In this document: positions 22,700 through 34,800 of the stretch, piece after piece
Layout: each line of letters opens with the position of its first letter
Position numbering within the stretch: position 1 is the first letter of the stretch
Source: Mytilus galloprovincialis
Taxonomy: Eukaryota; Mollusca; Bivalvia; Mytilida; Mytilidae
NCBI RefSeq assembly: GCF_965363235.1
Contig: NC_134847.1
Location: 52,484,439-52,548,438, forward strand
Length of the DNA: 64,000 bases
Direction of reading: 5' to 3'
The notes under the pieces: generated by a model
Databases searched by the model: none
What the model saw: only the letters and a program-made list of their open reading frames with translations
What the model was told of the DNA's origin: nothing
Position numbers and translations under genes: made by a program

Positions 22700-24343
22700 A
22701 TGATGGCACAAAATAGTGAGAAAAAAAATTACAAATGCATTTCATGTGACAAACAGTATTGTCGAAAGGACCACTTTCAAACACACTTGAAAACTCATAC
22801 TCAAAAGAAAAAAACATACAAATGTGAAATTTGTAATAAAGAGTTTAGAAGCAAAACTAGTTTACCACCACACATGAGAATACACAATGGCGAGCGACCA
22901 TATAAATGTGACATATGTGGAAAAGATTTTAATTATGGAAATGTTTTTAAGATGCACATGAGAGTCCATTCTGGTGAGAAACCATATAAATGTGATGTAT
23001 GTGGTAAAGAGTTTAGTGATAGTGGTACATTATCTAGACATAAGAGAACACATGCTGGTGAGGAAAGACCTTTATACACATGTGAAGTGTGTGGTAAACA
23101 GTTAAAACAGAGAGCTTTTTTACGAAAGCACATGCAAATACACACAGGTGACAAACCATATAAATGTGATGTATGCAACAAAGACTTTGCACAAAATAAT
23201 TATTTAAAGGCTCATATGATTATACATTCAAGCAAGAAACCCTTTGAATGTGATGTCTGCAATAAGGGCTTTTCTCGCAAAGCGGGTGTAAAAACCCACA
23301 TGAGATTACATTCAGGCGATGAACCTCACTCATGTGAGTTTTGTGGTAAAAAGTTTAATCAAGGTTCTGACTTAAAGTCACATAAGAGAATACATACTGG
23401 TGAAAGGCCTTATAAATGTGATGTTTGCAACAAAACATTTGCTTGGAGAGAAAGCTTTCAACACCATAAAAAAATACATTCGGATAAAACAAGGAATACT
23501 TTTGAATGTGATATATGTTTTAAAGTGTTCAAAGCAGGCCAAACTTTGAAAACTCATATGAAAACCCATACTGGTGACAAACCATATGAGTGTAAAAAGT
23601 GTGGTAAAAGGTTTACTCGTAATGATTACTTAGTAGGACATATGAGAATACATACGGGTGAAAAACCTTTCAAGTGTAAAGTTTGTGGTACAGATTTTAG
23701 GCACAGACATCATTTACGAGAACATTTAAAAACACATACTGATGATAAACCCTATACATGTGATGTATGTGATGCAAAATTTAAAAGCATTGACACTTTG
23801 CGATTACACACCAGAATACACAATGGGGAAAAACCTTTCAAGTGCGATGAGTGTGGAAAAACTTTTCGGCAGAAACCACACTTGAATGCACATGTCAGAA
23901 CACATACAGGTGAAAAGCCTTACAAATGTGAAATTTGTGGTAAATATTTTGGTCAGAAGAAACATGTGATATCACATTTACAAGTACATAGTGATGAAAA
24001 ACCTCATAAATGTGATATATGTGGAAAGAACTATAAACATGCACACAATTTAAAAGTTCACAAAAGAATACATACTGGTGATTATTGTTATAAATGTGAT
24101 TTGTGTGGTAAAGGTTTTATTCAAAGTGGAAATTTGAAATTACACATGAAAATTCATAGTAGTGAAAAATGTTATACATGTGATGTGTGTGGTGAAAGTT
24201 TTAGGCACAGTCAATCATTAAAAATACACATAAGAAAACACACTGGTGAGAAAGGTTTTGAATGTAATGTTTGTGAAAAGGAATTCACTTTGAATTGGAA
24301 CCTGAAAGTTCATATGAGAATACACACTGGGAAAGATCATTAA
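22700..24343 (+). CDS. C2H2 zinc-finger protein, 19 fingers (copy A)
   Basis: A single open frame of 547 residues made almost entirely of 19 consecutive C2H2 fingers with the C-x2-C-x12-H-x3-H spacing, joined mostly by TGEKP-like linkers (HTGEKP, HTGDKP, HSSKKP). Proteins of this kind usually bind DNA in the nucleus and regulate transcription; the target is unknown. No KRAB, BTB or other effector domain is visible; the N-terminus is only MMAQNSEKKN before the first finger. The ATG pair at 22700 follows in-frame stop-rich sequence. A possible acceptor (TTTTTACAG, near 22442) suggests a non-coding 5' exon. AATAAA lies at 24535-24540. All 19 fingers keep both Cys and both His, unlike the copy at 46825. 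The gene is convergent with the NLR-like exons downstream. Confidence 0.93.
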   Translation: MMAQNSEKKNYKCISCDKQYCRKDHFQTHLKTHTQKKKTYKCEICNKEFRSKTSLPPHMRIHNGERPYKCDICGKDFNYGNVFKMHMRVHSGEKPYKCDVCGKEFSDSGTLSRHKRTHAGEERPLYTCEVCGKQLKQRAFLRKHMQIHTGDKPYKCDVCNKDFAQNNYLKAHMIIHSSKKPFECDVCNKGFSRKAGVKTHMRLHSGDEPHSCEFCGKKFNQGSDLKSHKRIHTGERPYKCDVCNKTFAWRESFQHHKKIHSDKTRNTFECDICFKVFKAGQTLKTHMKTHTGDKPYECKKCGKRFTRNDYLVGHMRIHTGEKPFKCKVCGTDFRHRHHLREHLKTHTDDKPYTCDVCDAKFKSIDTLRLHTRIHNGEKPFKCDECGKTFRQKPHLNAHVRTHTGEKPYKCEICGKYFGQKKHVISHLQVHSDEKPHKCDICGKNYKHAHNLKVHKRIHTGDYCYKCDLCGKGFIQSGNLKLHMKIHSSEKCYTCDVCGESFRHSQSLKIHIRKHTGEKGFECNVCEKEFTLNWNLKVHMRIHTGKDH

Positions 24344-24534
24344 AGAGACATATATATGTATAAACAGTGGATTAAAAAGTGTACCCTTATATTATAAGAA
24401 TAGGGCTCTTTTTATAATGTAATGTTCTTTATTTGTATATACATGTATATGGTATTAATTGTGCATGCATTTAAAATTTATATATTGCTGCAATGGAAGA
24501 TAAATACCATTTTATTGGAACATGTTACATGTAT

Positions 24535-24540
24535 AATAAA
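24535..24540 (+). promoter_or_regulatory. Probable polyadenylation signal of zinc-finger gene A
   Basis: AATAAA about 190 bases after the stop codon, conserved at the matching place in copy B (48664-48669). Confidence 0.5.
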
Positions 24541-24604
24541 AAATCAAACTTGTGTCATGGAGCTTTTTTAAGTGAAGGTTAGATTTAAAAATGTGTTTAA
24601 TCTG

Positions 24605-24870
24605 CAATAATTTATATCATAAGATGATTTATAAGATATGTAAAGCAAGGTTTTATAAGATGAATATAAGAAATGAGGTTTTAAAAGATAAATATAAGAA
24701 ATGTATAGAAAGGTTTTATATTAAAAGATGATTTTAAGAAATGTATAGCAAGGCTTTATAAGAAATGTAAAGCAGGGTTTTATAAAATAATTATAAGAAA
24801 TGTATAGAAAGGTTTTATAAGATGATTATAAAAAATGTATAGCAAAGTTTCATCAGATGTATAGTATAAA
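24605..24870. repeat. Minisatellite downstream of zinc-finger gene A
   Basis: Imperfect units of roughly 35 bases built on TTTTATAAGATGATTATAAG and AAATGTATAGCAAGG. The same array, with different unit number and order, follows the copy B gene at 48720-48960. Confidence 0.8.
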
Positions 24871-24923
24871 CAATTTATTAAACCAATGAAGGATAACAAA
24901 AATTATTCAAATAGTTAAATACT

Positions 24924-25070
24924 TAGGGGGTGGGTGGGGGGGGTCAAACTTGCTGAAAGTTTTGTTTAATTGACATCGATTTTATATAATCCTTAATGGT
25001 TAATCAATTTTTCCCAAATTAAGTTAAAAAAGGGTTGGGTGGGGGGATAGGGGGAGGGGAGGGAGGGGGT
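24924..25070 (+). repeat. G-rich segment with G-quadruplex potential, copy A only
   Basis: Two G-run clusters (24927-24949 and 25032-25069). The second has at least six runs of three or more G separated by 1-2 bases, which fits a strong quadruplex-forming pattern. Copy B lacks the block. Confidence 0.65.
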
Positions 25071-25420
25071 CAATGAAAAAAACTATATGAATTAAGTTTT
25101 TTATCCTACATTGAACTTTTGATGTCGTCCCATGTCAATTAAAAATTACAATAAAAGGGAGATAACTTATATTTTCTTGAATGAAGAAATTATTTATCAT
25201 GGGAGATAACTCTTTTCCAAACCAATAATGTTATGTAGGTTTTATGTGGCATATTTCAATGAGACAGGAAACAAAAAAATACACAAAGGATAAGATATCT
25301 GCAGATATTCACATCATACTATCTGATTGGGGACAACATTTAAAGCATAATATAATAGATATCTTTCAAGAAATTAAAAAGTTGACACCTAAAATGACAC
25401 AGACAGAGTAGTTCTTAATA

Positions 25421-25645
25421 GTGGGTCTCATTGGGGTCTAAGCGTGACGCGGGATTGCTGATTTTTTGTAAGCAGGATACGTTAAAGTCCAATTATTGTG
25501 TCGTGAAAATGGGAAATGAGGTCTAGCGGGACCCGGGAAATGACAAAAAAATGAGAATTGCTTACGTACATAGTGTTAGCAGGATACGGGAATCTGACAA
25601 AACAGTAAGCGGGATCCGGGATCGAAACCCCCCAATGAGACCCCC
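25421..25645. mobile_element. 225-base MITE private to copy A
   Basis: Starts GTGGGTCTCATTGGGGTCT; the end, reverse-complemented, reads GGGGGTCTCATTGGGGGGTT. TTAATA flanks both sides. Copy B has the unfilled site GTTCTTATCTACT (near 49520). Internal repeats of GCGGGA(T/C)-CGGGAT type occur. No coding capacity. Confidence 0.85.
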
Positions 25646-26038
25646 TTAATATCTACTCGTCAAATATGTCGATTATAAAGATTGAACTATCTTAAAAGAC
25701 AACAGCTGATGAGGTTCCTAACATTGAACAGACAAATGAAGATGAACCCAACAAAACTAATTTAAAAAGATCTATTGTGTTGATTACTGTTCTTGTATGG
25801 ATTTTATTTCAATATGATTAATTTGCATTGATTATACAAGGCAGGCAGAACAGAAAACATCTCCAGATCTAGCAATGACACACCTCACTTTAAATTATAT
25901 ACAATTTATTCATTATAATTTTTGTTGAAACATGATTTCATGGTTTTGCATGCATACAACCATCGGAGAAATATACTCTTTGTTTGATATTTGAATTTGT
26001 GGTTCATATTAATATTAATGAATCCACAGCACATGTAT

Positions 26039-26166
26039 AGGTTCTGTTTATAGTAGAGAGATGTTGTTAAATTAAACATGATGAGGTCATCCAAAGCAGA
26101 ATAAGTTCTGTTTATAGTAGAGCGATGTTGTTAAATTAAACATGATGAGGTCATCCAAAGCAGAAT
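26039..26166. repeat. Two tandem 63-base units
   Basis: GTTCTGTTTATAGTAGAG, GATGTTGTTAAATTAAACAT and GATGAGGTCATCCAAAGCAG occur twice in direct succession with one difference. Confidence 0.9.
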
Positions 26167-26470
26167 AATCTATTATCTTGATTATACACATATTGTGATA
26201 TATGAATGCAATATTGATTTATACATGTATGTCTTGTTTTAGTATTTAGAAATTCTTATAAAATGCAAACAATCATCAAAGAATCTGTGATTTAGTATGG
26301 GATTCATTGGTATATGTATGGTCTGGATATTAAGCTTGATATTACTGTGAATAAATAAGTAATTGCACATATCTGTAGAATATGAAGAAAATAAGAAATT
26401 TCACTTTCAGGTTCTGAAAAAGAGAATCTTTAAAAAAAAAACAAGAAGTAATTGTAACAGGATGCTGTTA

Positions 26471-27563
26471 AGAAGTCTCCCAAACAAAGCTCCCATAACT
26501 CACCATTCATATGGTCCCATGTTCATTTGATTTGATTTTTTGTTCCATAAAAGAATATATATGGCTTACGAGTAGTTTCCTCCATTTACAAGTATTCAAA
26601 CAGGAGGGGGTGGTGGTGACCCCCAGGAAATTTATCTACATTTCATTTGATTTTTTTTATTGACCCTACAAGAATGTATATGGTTTAAGGGTGGGGATCT
26701 GGACCGTTTACAAGATAATAGCACATTCTCAAATTGAACGGGGTGGGGCTACCGTTTACAAGTTTTCAAATAAGAGGGGATGGGGTGACCCCCTAGGGAC
26801 TTCCCTTTAATTTAATTTCATTTGTTTTATTGTCCCCTACAAGAATATATATGGTTTAGGGGTGGGGATGTTGACCGATTACAAGTTTTGAAACAGGAGG
26901 GGGTGGGGTGACCCCCTAGGGACTTCCCTTTAATTCATTTTATCTGTTTTATTGTCCCCTACAAGAATATATATGGTTTAGGGGTGGGGATCTGGACCGT
27001 TTACAAGATAATAGCACATTCTCAAATTGAACGGGGTGGGGATGACCCCCGGTCACCTCCCTTTAATTTCATTTGATTTGTTTTATCGTCCCATTTAAGA
27101 ATATATATGGTTTAGGGGTGGGGATCTGGACCATTTACAAGATATAAGCATATTCTCAAATTGAAGGGGGTGGGGATGAACTCCCAGGGAATTGTCCTAT
27201 AATCAATTCTGAAGACTGCATGTATCTATCACTTACAGTTTTCAAGTTATATTCATTTGAAAATTTTAGAAAATAAAATCCCATAGGGTTCGATGGTAAA
27301 CCCCTCCCTCCTTTCTACCCCCCAAAATACCCCTTAATAGACCCCAATGCACAAACGAAAGATTGATGGCTCACCTAGACATATTAGTCTACCATTTAAT
27401 GAAATTCTAGGTCAATCTGAACAGCGGTTTTGAAGAAACGCTGCGGACGAGTTCATTTTTAAAGTGGCGGAAGAAGAGGAAGAGGCAGAAGAAGAAGAAG
27501 AATAATAAAAATAATAAGAACTGAGCAAAAACAATAAGTCTCCAAACTTTGTTTGGGAGACTT
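26471..27563. mobile_element. 1.1 kb TIR element with internal 120-base tandem units, copy A only
   Basis: Begins AAGTCTCCCAAACAAAG and ends CTTTGTTTGGGAGACTT, perfect 17-base inverted repeats. The right end alone is also a hairpin (AAGTCTCC-AAACTTTG-TTTGGGAGACTT). Inside, about five units of roughly 110-125 bases repeat TGTCCCCTACAAGAATATAT, GGTTTAGGGGTGGGGATCTG and GGGGTGACCCCCTAGGGA. No transposase. The matching part of copy B is absent. Confidence 0.75.
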
Positions 27564-27599
27564 AATAAAAATAGATACATTGTATATGCCATTGTTAAG

Positions 27600-27690
27600 A
27601 TAGCTGTGGAACTGCATAGCTCATAGGTCCTTATGATGTCTGCAAATTGTCAAAAGATATCATATGAGCTAAGGTTCCACAGCTAGTTGT
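27600..27690. repeat. Short hairpin element (about 90 bases), copy A only
   Basis: TAGCTGTGGAACTGCATAGC at one end and, 60 bases on, the reverse complement of TAGCTGTGGAACCTTAGCTC. It looks like a miniature foldback element. Confidence 0.7.
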
Positions 27691-28279
27691 TTAACAACAC
27701 TATTGAAACACAAATAGTATATAAATCAAGACAAAAAAATATAAGGTATCCACTTCAGGGACTCTATCGAAATGATTCACACAGGCGTTGTAACAAAGGC
27801 GTTTTTTCACCAAATGGAGTTTAAGACAAGAAAAGTTTAGATTTTGGTTTTATTAGTTGAAATTGCAGTATTTGCTTTGTGGTACAGGAATGAGTACAAT
27901 ACTGGTATAAGTGAGACACACCCAAAGAGATTCAACCTTGAAAAAAACTTTGAGATAGATCTATAAAAAAATGTAAAAGCATAAATAAAACAAGCATTGT
28001 ATTTGTAAATGAAACACATATTTCAAAAATATAAAAATTGAAAAATAAAAGACTGACAAAATTATTATTTCAAAAACAAATATTAAATATTACATTTTTA
28101 AACATGTTTTAAAACATGTCAACAGTTTGTTAAAAATATAAACTTGTCTCACGGGGACCGAATAACAAGAGTGTATACATACACACTGAAATGTCTTGCC
28201 TTCTTTACTAATCATTGATATTATATTGATAGTCCTACATATAAAGCTGTAATATAAGTATCACCTAAACTTAACATGA

Positions 28280-29310
28280 ACCAAGAAAATTAGATGAAGG
28301 TTACATTACACATAGGTGTCAATATTAACACTTTCCCCCTTTCTCCGTAACTTGTTAATATTAGATTTATAAACAGCCAGTTTGGGAAGTCAAATCAAGC
28401 TATGAATTAATTTCCATTCTAGATAACCAGATTCAGTGGTAGGATTTGGGAAGGGGCACATGCCCCTGTTAATGCACCACTGCCTTACAATAAATCTTAT
28501 CTATGAATTTGATATAGTTGACCTATTGCTTATAATATCTACGAAACAAACATAACCATTGGAAATTTAGTAATGACCAGTGAACCATGAAAATAAGGTC
28601 AGATGACACCTGCCAGTTGAACATGTACACCTAACAATCATTCTGTACTCAAAACATAATTAACCAATTGCTTATAGTTTAAGGAAAAACAAACAAAACA
28701 CTAAAACTTAACACTGAACCGTGAAAATGAGGTAATGGTCATATTAAACTGTTGTCAGACTGACATGTACATCAAAAATACTTCTATATGACAAATATAG
28801 TTGACCTATTGCATATTATATAAGAAAAAAGGAAAAAAATAACAACACGAAAACTTAACTATTAACTGCTGAACAATGAAAATGAGTTCAAGGTCAGATG
28901 ACACCTCCCAATTGGACAAGATCACCCTACAATCATTCCATACACCAAATATAATAGACATATTGCTTATAGTATTTGCTTGTATATGGACTTAACAACA
29001 AAACTAAATATTGTTCACTGATGCATGAAATGAGGCCGAGTTCAGGTGAAAACTGTTGGGACAAAAATGAGGACCTCAAACTTGCAAGATATGCACAAAC
29101 TAAATAGAGTTATCCTATTTCTCATTATAAGAAAGAGAGAAATAAGCATTACAAAAAATCTTAACTTTTTGTTCAAGTAGTTAATGAACCATGAAAATGA
29201 AGTCAAGGACATCAGACATATAAGGCATCTATATAGAAAGTATGAAGCATCCAGGTCTTCCTTCCTCTAAAATGCAAAGCTTTTTAGTAATTAGTTCATG
29301 GTGCCGCCGA
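28280..29310. repeat. Element with about 150-base tandem units (copy A)
   Basis: At least five degenerate units share CCATGAAAATGAGGTCAAGG, GATGACACCTGCCAATTGGA, TACAATCATTC and GACCTATTGCTTATA, ending near GTGCCGCCGACGGAACACT. The homologous stretch in copy B is about 52400-53640, interrupted there by two insertions. Confidence 0.75.
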
Positions 29311-30147
29311 CGGAACACTATCTCTATGTTGCGCTTTCTGCACAAGAAGTGGCTTGACAAAAAAAATTGTCAGATATAAGTATAAAAAAATAAATTCTTT
29401 GGGAATAAGAATTGCATTGCCATTTCAATACTTATATATATATATATAAAAAAAAATAATGTATTTCAATGAATTCATGACAAAAAATATGGCACTTTTG
29501 TATCTTCTGATTAGAAAAGAATATGGAATAAAAAAAGCACAGTAGACATTTGCCATCATTAGACAACATATTTAAAACATATCCATATAACAGGAGCAGT
29601 ACAGAACATGGAATATTATAAGTCATGACTAGAAAATTGTACTGATTTTGGTGTGGTTAGTTGAAACTTCAGTATTTTTCTTTGTGTTCAAGTGGTACAT
29701 GAATGAATACAATTCTGTTCTAAGGGAGATAATCCCAAAGAATTGAAAAAAATTAAAGAAAACATAGCTTTTCTTATGAAAATAACAAAAGCATGAAAAA
29801 AAAAATCCGAAACATTGCATTTGTAAATGAAATATGTATATAATTACATTGTACATATCAACAGAAAAATAAGACTGAAAAAATATCAATTTCAAAATGA
29901 AAATAATATTTAATTAAAATTTAAAATAAAATTGTTTTTAAAACTATTTGTAAAATATATAAAAAAACATTTTCCTGATAAAATTTGTTTCACTACAAAC
30001 AAATAATATTTGTAAGCTATTACAAATTAAATGCTTAACACATCACCAATGCCATTATTATAATATGTATACTATTGCCAGTATTGTGTCAATAAATTCA
30101 TTACCAAAATACAAGTGCTGCCTGCCTATTCTATAATATCTAATAGA

Positions 30148-30573
30148 ACTAGATGTGTCAAAGCGACAGGAATGGCCCTGTCCCAAAAAAATAAAAAATC
30201 TGCAATTTCAATATAAACACATGTGGACACAAACATGATGTTAGTCTCACATATCAAAAATCAGCTCAAAATCTGGAGGGGAATAGAGAAAAAATCTGTA
30301 TAACTGTGTATTCAATAATTTATCAAAGTCCAAAGCCTGTAATTTCAGCAAAAATTAGTGGAGCGGAACGAAACTTACATTTGATATGTAATTCATCATG
30401 GTTAACTCACATACCAAAAATCAGCCCAATATCTGAAGGCGTTTAGAAAAAAACTCTGTATAATGGTTTTTTGCAGAATGACAGAATTACGGAAAGACGG
30501 AAAGATGTAAAGACAAAATTTGGACCAGGGTAAAACTAAATGGCACCGACAGCTTCGTTGCGGGACAACAAAA
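30148..30573. mobile_element. 425-base insertion private to copy A
   Basis: Copy A reads CTAATAG-AACTAGATGTGTCAAAG ... CTTCGTTGCGGGAC-AACAAAAATC, while copy B reads straight through TTTAATAGAAAATCAAATTA (near 54695). It carries two internal units with ACATACCAAAAATCAGC or similar, and a GACGGAAAGA run near its 3' end. It resembles the SINE-like repeats elsewhere in the window in design; no coding capacity. Confidence 0.7.
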
Positions 30574-30579
30574 ATCAAA

Positions 30580-31839
30580 TTATGTTCAAGCTACAACCTT
30601 TGCAAAATTCCCATATTTTGTTGAGGAAAAACAATAATCGGTACACATGAATAAATTTAAGAAAAAAAATATAGAGTAAACTCAATAAAATAGTCATGCA
30701 GCATATAACTCGTGCTATATAACAAAATAGATAAACTTGCTCTACATTGTAAAAATAGGTTACTATAATGATAAAATATTCTGCATATCTTCATTCACAT
30801 TAAAATTCATACAAATTAATACATTTCTATGAAAGACTTGGTTAATTGCAGTAAATCTGGGAAATCATTGGAAGTCCAGTGTGAATCAAATCCATACTAG
30901 CTAGGTCATACTACTTTCATAATAGTATTGTACATGTTGTAGACAATACAAAATTGAAGAAGGCAGTAAGGCACTCTCATTAATAATTTAATTCCTAACA
31001 TTGTCCACCAAGGTTTTTGTTTCAAGATACATGTAAATGGAAAAAAACGAATTTGCTGTTTTCTTAAACAAGTGTTTATCAAAGGCTCAGTTGATTAAAT
31101 ATTGTACTTGACAGAGTTAAGTGGTGGACACCACACTAAGTTACACATGGTAATATGTATTATATGAAAAAAAAATTAATCCAACCCTTTAGCCCCTTTT
31201 GGAAACTAACGGTATTATACAAATAGATTGATTTACATCTGAAATTCTCTTGTAGAGGAACTTTTGGACAAGGAAATCTCAAATTTTGATTCAGACATTA
31301 CCTCTTGATTATAAAAAAATTAGCCTAATTTTCATAAAATCCTATGAAGGTTTGACAAAATTATTGATGTTCGAAAAACAATACCTGTATCTAAATATTA
31401 ACTGAGAACAACCGAGAACAACCCCCCCCCCCCACACCTCAAAAAAAAAATAATAATCTTTATCAAAAATACTGAAACGAAAAAAATAACCCCATTAAAA
31501 ATACTGAAAATTAAAAAATATATTTTCACTTATTTGCTGAGAATGCCGTTCCTTTATAAAAATATAGCACGCTTGACAAAAAAATGTAGAGTAGAAAAAG
31601 AGTTCCATCCCTTCTCCTATAATTTAAACTGACTTCAAATAATATTGCATATATCAAATGAACATACAACAATAATAACTGCAACCAAAGCTCAATAATA
31701 AAACAAAAGCTCCTTAGATTCTTTCCCTTCTATATTCATTTTAACGGAAAGCTGCTCCTTCCTTGTTTGTTAAAAAAAATTATTCATTTTGACAGAAAGC
31801 CCTGCTCTTCATATCACCTTGAAAGACAGTGTATGCAGT
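30580..31839. other. Shared non-coding stretch 3' of the NLR-like gene, copy A
   Basis: Aligns with about 54690-56009 in copy B, with small indels and C-run differences (31423). No open frame or recognised repeat; probably 3' UTR plus intergenic DNA. Confidence 0.6.
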
Positions 31840-34800
31840 TTATTTTTTAACATCTCTGCTGGATTTTTGACGGGACACTTCTTCTGATCTTGAAAGTTGT
31901 AACTGACGTTTTCTTCCAATTGTCATGGTAACCTTTTTTTGTTCAGTATCTTCAGATTCTCTGCTGGTCTCTTTGAAAGAGTAAATATAAAAGATGTTAA
32001 TAACTTAATATAACCAGACACAAGTTGTTTCCTTTTTCCTTTTTCCTTTTTCGATATTCAAATTTTGAAAAAGGAAACAACTTGTGTCTGGTCTTAATAT
32101 ACAATTTTCATATTCTTAAAGATTACTTCATTTAAGTGAATGATATGATCACCTCAAATACTGATTGGTAATTTGATGCAAATTTTAATATTTTTCATAT
32201 TTTACAATAGCCAAATATGTGAGAACGACAATAAATTCAATACATTTATATAAATCAGAAATTTAATAGTCAAGTAAGAATTACAAAATTTTGTGATAAC
32301 AAACTCCACAGATTGGTTATCACATGACTTGTATACTTAAAAGATAACTAATACTGCAATCAATTCTTTTAGTAAGTTTTTATGTTTGTGTTTGACATTT
32401 TATAATTATAAGGTCCATTATAGTTTACTTTTATACAGTAAGGGGTTTACTCATTGTTGAAGGATTGATGCTGTGACCTAGAGTTTAATATATCTAATTC
32501 ATGGTTTCTAACAGATATTCTAACATGACGTCCTTCAAACGCTTTGAGTACACACCCGTGGTAAAATATGAATATATTGGTTGGGCTGTTCTGATTGTAC
32601 TCCCACGTCATATGATTGTTTAAGGATGGAGTACACGACGTCATAGAATGATAACGTAATAGTTTAAGCATTTTTCGGGAAAATACACGCTTCTGATACC
32701 GAAAATCATCACCAGAATGAAACGTAAACAAACAATACTAAAATGTGGTATAAGCCCTTTTTTTTATACATAGAAGATATATAAGTAAATTATCATTAAA
32801 ATTCATCCAAATCTATCTAAATATATTATTGTAAATAGTTTGAGCATGTCACTAAATCTGTTTGCTCCGTTCTTTACCGCCAATCTTAAAGTGGGTTAAT
32901 TTATGGGAACGGCAAATATTTGCCTCCATCTAGTGCACTTTGAACCAAAACAATTGCTATATTTGTCTTATCAGAATCGAAATAATTCATGGGGGCTTGA
33001 ATATATCTAAATTTTACCACGGGTTGTCCCTTTATGCCGATATTTTACCCCTCGCTATCGCTCAGGGTAAAATATTTGTCATAAAGGGCCAACCCGTGGT
33101 AAAATAACGATATATTCAAGCCCCCATGAATTATTTCTTAAGTAAAATTGTCTCATTTGCAATCATACTAAATCTTCTTTTTTGCATAATTCAAAATGTT
33201 TGAATCAATGATAATCCTCCATTTCTCTTGTTCTTTTTACAGTGAACAAATCATTTGGTTACCTTCCTTTTCTTCCTCTTGTACAGATGGATATCTTTGT
33301 TTCATGTCTTCCAATATTTTTCTTTTTTCTTCTTTATCTTTAGTATCTACAATTTTTAAATATTCCAGTACTGGCATTTCTAGATCAAAACTCTTATCCT
33401 GTGAGGTTGATCTAGTAGACTTTAAAACAGCTTTGCCTTTTTCTGATGTTTCTCTCTCAACACTGTCAAGGAACGCCTGCATTGAAGGATCTCTTGACCT
33501 TTTTCTTTTAAAACGTTCCCTCTTTTCCTTAGAGCTCATGTCTTGAGAAGAAGTTGAAGAAAGACTGCTTCTATCTACTGACTTTCTTCGAATTTCTGAC
33601 AAATAGTTTTTCCCACTTTCTTCTTTTTCATCAAAAACTTCATCTTCTTCAATTGTTAAATCTGTCTTTGCAGATTTAGAAGAATTTTGATCAATGTCTT
33701 CTTGAATTTCCATTAAACTTTCAAAACCTTTACCTTCAATGACCTTTGTTTCTGTTTCCATGGCAACATCCTCTTCTTCTGATGTTGAAAAATCGTCAGG
33801 ATTTTCCATTCTTTCAAACAATTTATCAAAATCCATCACCTCATCATCTTTTAACTCATAATCTTTAAATACAACTTCTTTGAACTCAACCATTTCGAAA
33901 TTTTCTTCTTCTGAGACACTGTCACTGTCGTCTGCTCTGACAGGTGTGAAGGTCATATTGCCTGGTCCAGCCATCATTATTTCTGCTTTGACATCTTCTA
34001 TTGGAACATATTCACTGTGTTTTATTGTCTCTCTTTCACTTCTTGCTTTTTGCCTATCTTCCTCAAATTTACCTTTTTCAAAATCCTGAAATTATGTTTT
34101 AAACAGCATAATCTTAATTGGATACTCATACTGAGACATTAAGGAACAACCACTTAATTCTGAGGGGTTGGGGTGAGAGAGTTGCCTGGCAAATTTGATG
34201 AGGTCATACTTTTTATTTCTATCTTAATGGCTGCCAGATTATATCTTTCAATCAGAGCTGGACAACAATATTTATTTTTGACTTCTCATAAAAGTGACAC
34301 AAAAAGTGCCCACATCAAAATCTACTGGTCATCCCCTAAAGATTTGCTATAAAAGTAATTTAAAATTTACAGATCAACATATTGGTAGAATACACATATA
34401 GAACTTCGATTAAAAAGAGAAGTTAAAATAAAGTGTAGAATTTTTATTCTATTGAAATATGAAAATATAATAGCTTTATAATTACTAATGATTAGGAGAT
34501 AGTTTCAGTGATATAGACAAGAGAGGTGTAAGAGTTGAAAATGGTAAAATAAATAAAACAAGTGAAACTGCGAGCTACTGCTCATTGATGATACCCCCGC
34601 CGCAAGTGGATAATATCAATAGTGTAAAAATATGCAAGTGTTCGGTAAACAGGAAGTTGTCAAGTGATGACTCTGAAAACACAGCATACAGTATAGCTGA
34701 TTTATATAAACTTTGAAACCAAATTTCAGAAATCTGTGATTTGTAGTTCCTGAGAAAAATGTGACAAAAATTTTCAACTTAGCTGTCATGTGTAAAATCA

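Noticed and set aside
33196-34089. + strand open frames opposite the acidic exon (also 56935-57732)
   Set aside because: Ser/Phe-rich shadow frames of a Glu/Lys-rich coding exon on the other strand; no motif of their own.
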